Shown in pieces: positions 1 through 11,483 of a stretch of 64,000 nucleotides of DNA (the stretch's first letter is position 1; every line of letters starts with the position of its first letter). Origin of the DNA: Caprella mutica (Eukaryota; Arthropoda; Malacostraca; Amphipoda; Caprellidae). The notes beneath the pieces are model-generated. The model was given only the letters and a program-made list of their open reading frames with translations, was not told the DNA's origin and did no database searches. The position numbers and the translations under genes were made by a program. The DNA lies in NCBI GenBank assembly GCA_947561585.1, contig CANNZV010001840.1:204664-268663 (forward strand), given 5' to 3'.

Positions 1-189
1 GAATTCATTTATTTTACTTATTTGTGTGAATGCTTAAGTGCTTATGAATGCCAATTCAATTCTCTCCCAATTTTTTTTTTGTTCCAGTTTTTCTATTTGA
101 CAGTTGTGTTAATTGTTACAGCGTCTACACGATTCATTCCATCTCGTGAAGTTTAATTGTCTTGTCGAACTGCTCTCCAGTAGTTCGCC

Positions 190-617
190 GAGTATAGTAT
201 AGTACAAATGAAGTATAGTATAGTACAGTACAAATGAAGTATAGTATAGTACAGTACAAATGAAGTATAGTATAGTACAGTACAAATGAAGTATAGTATA
301 GTACAAATGAAGTATAGTATAGTACAAATGAAGTATAGTATAGTATAGTACAAATGAAGTATAGTATAGTATAGTACAAATGAAGTATAGTATAGTACAG
401 TACAAATGAAGTATAGTATAGTACAGTACAAATGAAGTATAGTATAGTACAGTACAAATGAAGTATAGTATAGTACAAATGAAGTATAGTATAGTACAAA
501 TGAAGTATAGTATAGTACAAATAAAGTATAGTATAGTACAAATAAAGTATAGTATAGTACAAATAAAGTATAGTATAGTACAAATAAAGTATAGTATAGT
601 ACAAATGAAGTATAGTT
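190..617. repeat. Minisatellite, about 21-26 bp unit
   Basis: Tandem copies of a unit built on agtatagtatagtacaaat, with variants that gain an extra tagta/cagta step or change atgaag to ataaag near the right end. Three overlapping open frames on the minus strand read only the repeat (YFICTIL-type peptides) and are not genes. The array abuts the fold-back element that starts at 620. Confidence 0.95.
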
Positions 618-619
618 TA

Positions 620-2037
620 TGGGGCATTTCATGACAAGTGGACCAAAAAATATGAAATTTAACACCTCACCCCCTCAGATTTACATGAAAGTTGGTGCAG
701 AGGGTTATTGTGCCCAAAAAACTCTATTTTGGGAATCTCAGCTCTCTAGCTCTTATAGGTCAAAAGTTATGACCTTGTGAACTTTTGAAAAAAGGGCAAA
801 ATGCCTTGACATCACCATTTTTGAAAGGTCTTAACTTTCTTATTATTAGACCTAGAACAAAATGTGTAGCATGTTTTTTTAATTCAAAATAAGCTAGGCA
901 ATCTTTCTAGGTGTACAATTTTTTTTCAATTTTTTAAATGAAAAAGGGCACTTACCCTCTTTGATCTTGACCTTTACCCTCAAAGGCCCCACCTGACAAA
1001 AAAATATTAGGTCAAAAAATGTAGATTGACTACTTTGCTATAGGTTGGAAAGTTAATGTTTACTACTATTAATTGGGATTAGGGATATATTTGAACTCAA
1101 ACAGGTGTGGTAGACAAAAAAATATAAAAGTGAAAGAATAAATCATAATTTTGAAAAGTTAAATTGAAATAGAGATTCACAAATTACGAATTTACTAATA
1201 TTAATAATTACCAATATTTAATTTACTACTATTTACTAATATTAAGTAATGCTTACTAATAGTAATTAATATTTACTATTATTTAACATAGTATATATTT
1301 AACATTACTGAATTTAATATTTGTAAATATTAGTAATTATTAATAAATAAGAGTGATTATTACTAAATAAATAAAATAATATAGTTGTTATTAGTAAATA
1401 AGAATAACTATTCATAAATGATAGTACCTATTAGTTAAGAAAAGTTAATAGTAGTAAATTTAATATTGGTAATTATTAATATTAGTAAATTCGTAATTTG
1501 TGAAACTCTACTTCAATTTAACTTTTCAAAATTATGATTTTTTTTTCTTGTACTTTTATATATTTTTGTCTAACGCACCTGTTTGATTTCGAATATATCC
1601 CTAATCCCTATTATTAGTAGTAAACAACTTTCTAACCTATAGCGAAGTAGTCAAACTACCATTTTTTGTTGTAATAATTTTTTTGTCAGGTGGGGCCTTT
1701 GAAGGTAAGTGCCCTTTTTTATTCAAAAAATTGAAATAATAAAATTTTGTTCACTTAGAAAGATTGCTTAGCTTATTTTGAACAAAAAATGCTACACTTT
1801 TTGTTCTAGGTCTAATAATAAGAAAGTTATGAACTTTCAAAAATGGTGATGTCAAGGCATTTTGCCCTTTTTTCAAAAGTTCACAAGGTCTTAACTTTTG
1901 ACCTATAAGAGCTAGAGAGCTGAGATTCCCAAAATAGAGTTTTTTGGGCACAATAACCCTCTGCACCAACTTTCATGCAAATCTGAGGGGGTGAGGTGTT
2001 AACCCTTGGTCCACTTGTCTCCAGGACAAGTGCCCCT
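620..2037. mobile_element. Fold-back element with about 600-bp inverted arms
   Basis: The left arm (620-1234) and the right arm (1446-2037) are inverted copies, with an AT-rich spacer (1235-1445) that is itself rich in TTACTAATA/TATTAGTAA steps. The outer ends read ggggca...tgcccc. Landmark pairs include the caccccctcagat stretch near 670 against atctgagggggtg near 1985, and ccccacctgacaaa near 986 against ttttgtcaggtgggg near 1682. The right arm lacks about 20 bp found in the left arm near 957-980. No coding frame belongs to it; the open frame at 1751-1969 is shadow. A TTA flanks both sides approximately, so the target duplication is unproven. It is best read as a non-autonomous fold-back DNA transposon. 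Confidence 0.85.
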
Positions 2038-2049
2038 TAGTACAAATTA

Positions 2050-2570
2050 ATAGTTATTAACCCTAATATTTTTGCCCCCACTTGGTTTATCCTGAAGCTG
2101 TCTCTGGCCCAGGGAAGAGAAGGGGTGAAGTTACTAGGACCCGGAACTGCTGTAATTTGAATTATATATTGCTTTTTTCCTATTTTTACCATGTCTATCA
2201 TTTTTTAACACTACTTGCAGTTTTAGAGGATAGCGCTAGGGTTATGCTCTTCAACTACGAGGTCTTAGATTTTGTGTTAGGTAGGCTCGTAGGCTTCATT
2301 TACTATCACCTCTTCATTTTCCTCTTCCATCCGTGAGTTCAGCCACCCGTGCTTGTGTCCCTTTTCCTCACATTCCTTGCTAAGTGACTGCATACACGGA
2401 GTAGCTTTTCTGGATCCAAGAGCATTGTTATTGATTGTTGTTGGTAGATGACTTTGTCCATGGAGCCACTTTCCTTTCTGACTGCTTCTTCCAGTCCCTT
2501 GTACTTAATTTCCTTATGAGATAAGCCCTTTGATTCCAAAGCAGACGTTTTACCCCTATTAAATTAATTG
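2050..2570 (+). repeat. Dispersed repeat family X, copy A
   Basis: This roughly 500-bp segment shares long stretches with sequence near 10.4 kb, 20.9-21.6 kb and 29.6-29.9 kb (inverted). Shared landmarks, in order, are ctcttcaactacgaggtctt, cacctcttcattttcctctt, ttccttg(c/g)taagtgactgca, gactgcttcttccagtccc and gcagacgtt. The right part is open on the minus strand (2539-2339) and gives a short peptide containing KYKGLEEAVRKE; a similar frame can be read in the 10.4-kb copy. I do not recognise the family. It could be a SINE, the 3' end of a LINE, or a non-autonomous DNA element. Confidence 0.75.
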
Positions 2571-3053
2571 CTGCTTATTGTACCTCTGAGTTTTAATTTA
2601 TATCAATGTGTGTCAGATATTTCACGGAATAATGTCTCTATGAAATTAAAATATAAAAATTATAGCTTATTTGTTTATTTAAAACTTTAAAAAATAATCT
2701 TTCTGAATGAAACTCACATTTTAGAAATGGAAAAGGTTTGTCGTGTGTCGTGGTTTTACTTATTTTATTTTTTTTAATGCTTAATTTGTTCATTAATCTG
2801 ATCTTTTATTATGTTATTTTATTAACATTTTTCATGCATTACGTCATTTTATTAACACTTTGATGTTCATATAGATTTTTATTTTTTTAATTCTCACCAA
2901 CTGGTTATTTGGTAATTGTAATTATTTCTACATGTAGCTTCATAAGTTGTAACAATAACACTAATTAATTCTAATTATATCTGCTTTCATTTAATTACTA
3001 ACACTCCAGTACCTACCCTACATTTCTCTTACTTACTTTGCTATCCTCCACAG
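2571..3053. other. AT-rich non-coding, probably formin intron
   Basis: No coding signal is seen. The stretch ends in a pyrimidine-rich tract and a cag acceptor at 3051-3053 that begins the first recognisable formin exon, so it is probably the 3' part of an intron. The upstream formin exons (FH1 and N-terminal domains) were not found in the window. Confidence 0.6.
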
Positions 3054-6000
3054 TGCTGAGAAAAACACCAGTCAACCCCAAGTTGGCAATGCGCCCATTG
3101 TACTGGACTCGCATTCAGCTTCCTCCTGATCTGCCTGTGGAGGAGCCTTCCCCTCCTGAAGAGGAGGAAGAGGAGGTCAAAGAGGAGAGCAAAAGCAATG
3201 GCACCTCGTGAGTAGTCTTAATTTATTAACCATGTAATAGGAAGACTCGTCACTCTATCCAAAATCTCAGGAGATAAAATTTTCAGGTATCGAAAATTTG
3301 CACGGCAAATTCGAGGATTCTGCTATTATTTTACTTTCAAAATATTAGTCCACTAAGTTTAAATATAGCTAATCGAAATTTTCTGGTTATTTTGAACTAC
3401 TTCCCATAGTGCTTAGGAGTTCTATCCTGAAGATGTCTGTGGTAATGGAAAAGATCAAATACCGAATTGTTATCTGTTAGCTTAACTGAAGTAAATTATG
3501 CATTGAAAATAAATACAATGCATTTTTTCGAATTAACTTCCAAAGATTATGATTACCTGATTAAGAGTCATTGAACAGTGGAGCGTGTTTTCACCTTTTC
3601 TCTTTTTGCGAGGTCTTATAAAGGCATTAACTTATTAAGTTATTTTCATAACATGACACCAATCTAATGACAGCATCAACTTGCAGGTTAACTCCTCTAT
3701 GGGACGTACTGACGGAAGAAGACTTTGACGAAGGTGAATTCGTTGAGCTTTTCGCCCGTACAGCCAACAGACCTAAAGCCAAAGAGGAAAAGGTCAAAGT
3801 CCCTAAAATCAAAGTGAGTAAATGGACGCTCTTGAATAATCTTTAAATGTCAATGAGTTTTTATCTGCTAGATTTCTAATTATCTTCCTAACAAGAATAC
3901 ATAGATTATATGTTTTTTTGCAGGTGGCTAAGGTTCTAGACAGCAAGAGGTCTCAGAACGTTGGTATTTTCATCACCAGTCAGCATTTGGACATTGCAGA
4001 TGTGGAGAATGCTGTATACAATCTAGATACATCGGCCTTGGACTTGGAGGTGTTGCAACAAATTTACGAAGTGGTGAGGATATAGATTAGGCTATTCTCA
4101 GTGCACCAGTAGACTTACAATGAAGAACTTTGATTCTATAAACTCAAGATGTGGTTAGATAATTGTACACATTTTCAATTGAATTATTGAGGAATGTGAA
4201 TCATTTTATTCTGAGACTGGGCTTCTGACTGATTTTTATTTTTCTATTGGTAGCTACTTGTTCTTTTTAAAATGCTATGTGCCATCAATTCCATTGCACT
4301 CACGCAAACTGTTATCTTTCCGTAATATCCTCAGAGGGGCACCACAGACGAGCTGCTGATGATCAAAGCACAGATAAAGAACGACCCAACCCTCCCCTTG
4401 GACAAACCAGAACAGTTCTTGTTAGAGCTGTCAAAGATTAACGAATTTTCTGAGAGAATCAGCTGCCTGCTCTTCAGGGCATCTTTTTCTGACGAGATGA
4501 CGCATCTACACACCAGGGTGCAGATGCTTATGGATACCATGGAGGTGAGTAAATCTCTGGGTACATACCTATTACATAACTACACACTGAGTACACACCT
4601 ACTACACACTGAGTACACACCTACTACACACTGAGTACACACCTACTACACACTAGTTAGCTACATTCCTTAATCATATCTCCCATGGATAGCTATAAAG
4701 TAGCTACTTGTCATTTGCTGTTTCTAACTTTACTTTAACATCACAACACAAACTTTTCCTTTTTTCTAGCAACTGATGACCTCTCAAAGTCTGAAGCGTT
4801 TGTTCGGTCTGATCCTCGCCCTGGGTAACTACATGAATGGGGGCAACAGACAGCGTGGACAGGCAGACGGTTTCGGTCTCGAGATATTGCCTAAACTGAA
4901 GGACGTGAAGAGCTCCCAGAACTCCTTCACACTTCTCCATTTCATTGTCATCAAATATATTCAGGTGAGCAATCAGAGAAACTTACTGAAAGTTGCCTTC
5001 TCTCAGATGATAAATGAAGTGAAATGAGGAATAACGATAAAATTGACTAGAGTGTTAGAACTTAGTAGTAGTTGTTCCTTTGTACTCCAATGAATGTCGT
5101 CCTTCCCCAGAAATACGAAGGTGACGATGCCGGTACAGAGAGGGTGGAACTTCCCACTCCTGACCCTTACATCACAGAGAAAATATCTAACATCAAATTT
5201 GAGGACCTGCAGCAGGACTTACAGTTACTCGCCAAAAACTTGAAAGGTTTGCCTCTTCTCCCTACTTTCTCATTTTTGTCTGTGATTTATTATACTCGCA
5301 GAGTACGCGAGGTTATATTTTAGGCGGCATTTATTTATTCATTGTTTGTTACTATTTTACTTGTAATTGCAGCCTGCAAAGTAAGAGTAGAGAACGTGTC
5401 TAAGAGGTCTGACGAAGAGCACAAACAGCCTTTCAAAGACAGGATGGACGCATTTATTGTCACTGGTGAGTACACTGGTCTTAATTAATTACCACAATTA
5501 TCAAGCCTTAATGTAGGGTAAGTTCTTTATTATCGTTCTGTTCCACATTTTTGGACACCAGTAATTAATATCTTGCCCTACATTTGGTTAATTGAGGTTA
5601 GTTAATTGTAACTATATATATTATTTGCAATGCTTTAATCACATTAATTGTGTTTATATTTTTCAGCTGAAAAAGATGTGAGTGATGAAAAGAAAGCCTT
5701 GAAAAAATGTCAGAAGAAGTGAGTTTTGTCTTTTTTTATTCATTATTCCTGAAATAGTATTGAGAAAGTTCTTCGCTGAGTGTAGTTCAATTATTTAAAT
5801 ATTTACTACTTTTGCAGGTTTGACAAGATGATAAAGTACTTCCAGTTCAACAATAGAGGCAAGCCTGTCTCTCCATATGACTTTTTCTGCGTGTGGTCCC
5901 CTTTCTGCAAAGATTTCATGACTATTTGGCAAATGGAGCAAAAGAGAATAGTCAAAGAAAGGCAAGTTAGGAACTACCACTAAATGGCATTTCGTTAATG

Positions 6001-6549
6001 CTACCTCTTCTATATTGATTAGTAAATTTAGGGCAAATTTACCTAAGTGTTTTTTTTATTGAAAATATCAATTTTTATCAAAACTTGCTCTTATAAGTTG
6101 AACTTGTGGAGTCACATTTCGTTACGGCTGCTTCTTAGAGTCCCTTGTACTTAATTTCCTTTTGGCATCAGAAATGTGACCTTAGAGACCTATACGAAGA
6201 TTAAACACTCTATTAAATAATTAAATTGGAACTACGAGCTACCATTTATAATCCATATGATTGAAAATATATTAGCTATATTTAAGTTTTTTCTTATATG
6301 ACCGAAGACATGAAACCGACCAATAATTGGTAACTTTCCCTATATATATTCAGTTCCCTTTCACCTGGTGCTTACCTTAGTTATTCACTGCTCATTGCTA
6401 ATTATTGCTATTTGTACCTCAGGATGAAGGAGGCGGTTGGTCACGCCAAGCGGTTGAAGACAGCCTCCAACTGTGACATTGTGACCAAGCCTCCTGAAGC
6501 CACGGGACTGAAGAGTAAACTGCGCAACAAGAGGGAAGGGAGGGTGTGA
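3054..6549 (+). CDS. capu: Formin, Cappuccino/FMN type (FH2 domain and tail; 5' end missing)
   Basis: Formins nucleate and elongate unbranched actin filaments; the FH2 domain forms a ring-shaped dimer on barbed ends. Ten exons join in frame: 3054-3207, 3687-3813, 3924-4073, 4335-4544, 4770-4964, 5111-5246, 5373-5465, 5667-5718, 5818-5961 and 6423-6549 (stop TGA 6547-6549). The product opens with [16 protein letters not shown], the FH2 lasso/linker region. It continues with [18 protein letters not shown], the conserved core [20 protein letters not shown], and ends with a short basic tail [13 protein letters not shown]. In FMN1/FMN2/Capu a tail of this kind contacts the Spire KIND domain. The RPLYWTRI start and this tail favour the Capu/FMN group over Diaphanous, DAAM or FHOD. 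The intron after 5961 starts with gcaagt, a GC-AG intron; a GT choice there would give an immediate stop. The FH1 and N-terminal exons lie upstream of the recognised part. Confidence 0.85.
4583..4656. repeat. Short intronic tandem repeat, 23 bp
   Basis: About three copies of gagtacacacctactacac plus four bases lie in the formin intron between 4544 and 4770. They are not coding. Confidence 0.85.
6126..6172 (+). repeat. Fragment of dispersed repeat family X
   Basis: About 45 bp in the last formin intron match the part of family X that reads agtcccttgtacttaatttc. It looks like a fragment only. Confidence 0.55.
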
Positions 6550-6645
6550 GGGAAGGGAAGAGGGATGTGAGAAGGGGGGAGAAATGTCTAAGTAAAAGGA
6601 CCGAGCCATTTACTTTAGTTGATGTGTCCCTCCCTCTCACTAGTA

Positions 6646-6810
6646 AGGTCCATTTCACACAGGACGTTTTTTTCCAACAAAAAATGCAGCATGAATTAGC
6701 GCCCTATCTCAGCAGACACACAAGACGAATTCATTAGTTAGTCATAGCGATTTTTATGCTCCATTCTCTTTGTTGTGGTATGAGAAAAACGCCCGTGTGA
6801 AAATGGGCCT
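6646..6810. mobile_element. MITE with terminal inverted repeats
   Basis: The left end aggtccatttcacacaggac mirrors the right end (gtgtgaaaatgggcct on the + strand). The next 25 bp also match loosely (the tttttc and gcagcat / atgctcc blocks). The length of about 165 bp without a coding frame fits a MITE. It lies just past the formin stop, so it may be carried in the 3' UTR. The target duplication is not resolved. Confidence 0.75.
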
Positions 6811-6852
6811 AATTGGTTAGCAAACTGTGATATATGGAGTATGGTATCGAAT

Positions 6853-9403
6853 TACTGTTAGGTATTCAACAGACTCACTGTTAGGTATTCAACAGACTCA
6901 CTGTAAGGTATTCAACAGACTCACTGTAAGGTATTCAACAGACTCACTGTAAGGTATTCAACAGACTCACTGTTAGGTATTCAACCGACTCACTGTAAGG
7001 TATTCAACAGACTCACTGTAAGGTATTCAACAGACTCACTGTAAGGTATTCAACAGACTCACTGTTAGGTATTCAACAGACTCACTGTAAGGTATTCAAC
7101 AGACTCACTGTAAGGTATTCAACAGACTCACTGTAAGGTATTCAACAGACTCACTGTTAGGTATTCAACCGACTCACTGTAAGGTATTCAACAGACTCAC
7201 TGTAAGGTATTCAACAGACTCACTGTAAGGTATTCAACAGACTCACTGTTAGGTATTCAACAGACTCACTGTAAGGTATTCAACAGACTCACTGTAAGGT
7301 ATTCAACAGACTCACTGTAAGGTATTCAACAGACTCACTGTAAGGTATTCAACAGACTCACTGTAAGGTATTCAACAGACTCACTGTAAGGTATTCAACA
7401 GACTCACTGTAAGGTATTCAACAGACTCACTGTAAGGTATTCAACAGACTCACTGTAAGGTTTCAACAGACTCACTGTAAGGTATTCAACAGACTCACTG
7501 TAAGGTATTCAACAGACTCACTGTAAGGTATTCAACAGACTCACTGTAAGGTATTCAACAGACTCACTGTAAGGTATTCAACAGACTCACTGTAAGGTAT
7601 TCAACAGACTCACTGTAAGGTATTCAACAGACTCACTGTAAGGTATTCAACAGACTCACTGTAAGGTATTCAACAGACTCACTGTAAGGTATTCAACAGA
7701 CTCACTGTAAGGTATTCAACAGACTAACTGTAAGGTATTCAACAGACTCACTGTTAGGTATTCAACAGACTCACTGTTAGGTATTCAACAGACTCACTGC
7801 AAGGTATTCAACAGACTCACTGTAAGGTATTCAACAGACTCACTGTAAGGTATTCAACAGACTCACTGTAAGGTATTCAACAGACTCACTGTAAGGTATT
7901 CAACAGACTCACTGTAAGGTATTCAACAGACTCACTGTAAGGTATTCAACAGACTCACTGTAAGGTATTCAACAGACTCACTGTAAGGTATTCAACAGAC
8001 TCACTGTAAGGTATTCAACAGACTCACTGTAAGGTATTCAACAGACTCACTGTAAGGTATTCAACAGACTCACTGTAAGGTATTCAACAGACTCACTGTA
8101 AGGTATTCAACAGACTCACTGTAAGGTATTCAACAGACTCACTGTAAGGTATTCAACAGACTCACTGTAAGGTATTCAACAGACTCACTGTAAGGTATTC
8201 AACAGACTTACTGTAAGGTATTCAACAGACTCACTGTAAGGTATTCAACAGACTCACTGTAAGGTATTCAACAGACTCACTGTAAGGTATTCAACAGACT
8301 CACTGTAAGGTATTCAACAGACTCACTGTAAGGTATTCAACAGACTCACTGCTAGGTATTCAACAGACTCACTGCTAGGTATTCAACAGACTCACTGCTA
8401 GGTATTCAACAGACTCACTGCTAGGTATTCAACAGACTCACTGCTAGGTATTCAACAGACTCACTGCTAGGTATTCAACAGACTCACTGTAAGGTATTCA
8501 ACAGACTCACTGTAAGGTATTCAACAGACTCACTGTAAGGTATTCAACAGACTCACTGTAAGGTATTCAACAGACTCACTGTAAGGTATTCAACAGACTC
8601 ACTGCTAGGTATTCAACAGACTCACTGCTAGGTATTCAACAGACTCACTGCTAGGTATTCAACAGACTCACTGCTAGGTATTCAACAGACTCACTGCTAG
8701 GTATTCAACAGACTCACTGCTAGGTATTCAACAGACTCACTGCTAGGTATTCAACAGACTCACTGTAAGGTATTCAACAGACTCACTGTAAGGTATTCAA
8801 CAGACTCACTGTAAGGTATTCAACAGACTCACTGTAAGGTATTCAACAGACTCACTGTAAGGTATTCAACAGACTCACTGTAAGGTATTCAACAGACTCA
8901 CTGTAAGGTATTCAACAGACTCAATGTTAGGTATTCAACAGACTCACTGTTAGGTATTCAACAGACTCACTGTTAGGTATTCAACAGACTCACTGTTAGG
9001 TATTCAACAGACTCACTGTTAGGTATTCAACAGACTCACTGTAAGGTATTCAACAGACTCGCTGTAAGGTATTCAACAGACTCACTGTAAGGTATTCAAC
9101 AGACTCGCTGTAAGGTATTCAACAGACTCGCTGTAAGGTATTCAACAGACTCGCTGTAAGGTATTCAACAGACTCACTGTTAGGTATTCAACAGACTCAC
9201 TGTAAGGTATTCAACAGACTCGCTGTAAGGTATTCAACAGACTCGCTGTAAGGTATTCAACAGACTCACTGTAAGGTATTCAACAGACTCGCTGTAAGGT
9301 ATTCAACAGACTCGCTGTAAGGTATTCAACAGACTCGCTGTAAGGTATTCAACAGACTCACTGTAAGGTATTCAACAGACTCACTGTTAGGTATTCAACA
9401 GAC
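6853..9403. repeat. 23-bp satellite, about 110 copies
   Basis: The unit is cactgtaaggtattcaacag plus act. Variant units are grouped: gttagg at near-regular spacing in the first kilobase, gctagg in two blocks near 8350-8480 and 8600-8750, and gactcgctg in the last 350 bp. One unit is shortened near 7459 (ggtttcaac). The blocks suggest local amplification of multi-unit segments. It is non-coding. Confidence 0.97.
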
Positions 9404-10013
9404 AAGAGTAATCGTGTTCTCTGTGCCCCATCTCCCGTATGTTTTATTTGTTCCTAATATTCTTTAACATAATATCTTTACTGTCACCTTGTGTGTAAGA
9501 ACTATCTTTATATTTAGGTAATCTAACTACTCCAAAACTGGGGATTTGATTGTTTTGAAATATCTAACAAGTTTCCTGGGCTTAAATTTGACAATAATAG
9601 TTTTTGCTGGAGTGAAATTACCTCACTGTTATATATTAGAACCTGTAGCTTAATTTCCATTCTTGCAAACTTTCCAATGATCTGTTTTTGATAATTCGTT
9701 TTGAATATATTTACCTATATATGGTACATGTAATGTATTAATAGCTATGTAAAATGTATATATAATAACTGTAGCATAGATGTGTTACTTCATTTACATT
9801 TTATAGATTTTTAATCTTTTATATAAATATCTGCTCTTTCTTTGATTTTAAGCAATTGTTAGCAATTAGACGATTACTGTTTAATAGCGATTGCCATTGC
9901 CCCTTTCTAATTCTTTTTACTTATCTCTTTGTAGCATTTACATCTCCCTGTGAGTTCATGTCACTGTACCGCATTATGCCATTCAAATTAAAGGCATTAT
10001 GCCATTCAAATTA
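9404..10013. other. AT-rich, no gene seen
   Basis: No coding or RNA signal was found. A 22-bp stretch containing cattatgccattcaaatta is duplicated in tandem at about 9972-10016. Confidence 0.6.
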
Positions 10014-10016
10014 AAG

Positions 10017-10301
10017 GCCCCGTAAACCGAAACATTCATTCGAAAATTTGAAATTGATTAAACGAAAAGTATCATCAATTTCAAACTTCTCTTTCAGTCG
10101 ATAGATATAATGATAAATATTGTAATACAATTTTCTAAATCAAGCTTCTTTTTATTTGTAATCGGAAATTAAAACCTCAAATTTATTATTAACCTCCAAT
10201 CATTCATTATTATAATTTCATTGTCTATTTATTCGCATACTTTGCTTTGTTGGAAATACTGTAATTTGAATGAAAGTCTGAGACTCTGGTGCACGGGCCC
10301 C
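10017..10301. mobile_element. Possible MITE
   Basis: The left end (ggccccgt, then acattcattcgaaa) and the right end (tttgaatgaaag, then acgggcccc) are imperfect inverted copies about 285 bp apart. Matches are short and interrupted, so this is a weak call. Confidence 0.35.
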
Positions 10302-10414
10302 ATAAATCACAAGTGTATGAATATTTCCCATAAATATTTCAAACTATGCTTTTTAAGTTGTTTCACTGAGATACCCTCCTAAGGAAGCCTTGCCTCTGAC
10401 CTAACTGTTATTGC

Positions 10415-10790
10415 ACACATTAGAGCAGAGTGTGTCCCTTTTCGTCCCGTTCCTTGGTAAGTGACTGCATTCACGGAGTAGCTTTTCTGCACCGATGAGT
10501 ATAGTTGGTGTGACTACAGTCTCCTTTCTGACTGCTTCTTCCAGTCCCTTGTATTTAATTTCCTTTCGACGTCAACGATAAGATGGAAGCAGACGTTAAA
10601 CCCCTACCAAGCTTCACTGAGTAAATATTGAGACTAGTTTCAGACTAGTGGTATGTGACTTTGTTCATGGAGCTACTTTCCTTTCTGACGGTTTCATTCA
10701 AATCCTTTTTATTTAATTCTTTTGTCGTCATCGATATGGCTTTTAGTTCTGAACAGTCGTTAAGGCACCTGCTAAATTAATTAAAATAGG
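10415..10790 (+). repeat. Dispersed repeat family X, one copy and a partial second
   Basis: 10415-10620 matches the 3' half of family X copy A (ttccttggtaagtgactgca, cttcttccagtcccttgta, gcagacgttaaaccc). A second, more diverged piece follows at about 10650-10790 (ctactttcctttctgac, then cagtcgttaagg). The two are in the same direction, as in a tandem or rearranged insertion. Confidence 0.7.
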
Positions 10791-11146
10791 GTTGTGACTA
10801 TATGCTTTTAGCATAAAAATATAACTTTGAGCATATTTGAAATAAAGCTTATTCCTAATATAAAAAGAATATTCTCTTTATGAAAAAATGTATTCTTTTT
10901 ATTAGAAAATAATATTTTTTAAAGAAATTATGAAAGTAACGTATTTTTTCTGTTCAAAGATACAACATATAGGCAATCTAGATACAACTAACAAATAAAT
11001 ATCTTCAAAAAAACAATAGTAGGTATCTTTGAAGTCCGTTGCTCAACAATGCATACAAAATGATTGGAACATGCATACCGAATTAAGGTTAATGATTTAA
11101 CAAGAAATAATTTGTGGCACATAAACATAATCCTAAGGAGAAAACA
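10791..11146. other. AT-rich, no clear gene
   Basis: No intact frame is seen. It may hold decayed upstream sequence of the hAT-like relic that becomes readable at 11147. Confidence 0.5.
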
Positions 11147-11335
11147 TTCCTGAAGTGGACAAAGAAGAACTATATACTATTAATTTACTTCGAAAAAAGG
11201 TGGCTGGTTAAAAACTGTGTATTTCCATAGACGAAACAACTGACGTAGAGAAAAGGTACATTGCCTGCTTCTTTTTTGCAATTTTGGGAGAAGAAGAACT
11301 CATTAAATGATATCTGGGAAATTAGGCTAGTCAAT
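11147..11335 (+). pseudogene. hAT-like (DUF659-type) transposase relic, upstream part
   Basis: Read from 11147, the frame gives IPEVDKEELY, then a stop, then CISIDETTDVEKRYIACF. The order PEV...SIDETTD...RYIA matches a widespread arthropod hAT-like protein in which the aspartate of SIDETTD is a core acidic residue. At least three in-frame stops follow. The relic resumes at 20626, after two insertions. If the LINE, its target duplication and the 3.37-kb TIR element are removed, the two parts meet in the same frame at the codons for W-L-N-P-K, which supports one original gene. Confidence 0.75.
11324..11335. other. LINE target-site duplication, left copy
   Basis: The 12-bp sequence aggctagtcaat is repeated exactly at 17220-17231. 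Together they bracket the LINE. Confidence 0.9.
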
Positions 11336-11483
11336 TTATTTTATTTATTTTATTTTATAGCGTGTTTCTCCACCACATTCACCACTTGGTGTTCTTGCAG
11401 TGATTTTGAGGTTGGTTATAGCACATCAAGAGGGTTATTGAGTGCTACTTCTTCAACGGAGTAGGGGAGTATCTATTGGAGCT

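Noticed and set aside
109..665. Three overlapping 156-172 codon frames on the minus strand
   Set aside because: All read the same minisatellite in three frames. Lack of stops is due to the repeat unit.
6853..9403. Telomere-type TTAGG repeats
   Set aside because: gttagg occurs once per 23-bp unit in only some copies. It is not a TTAGG tandem.
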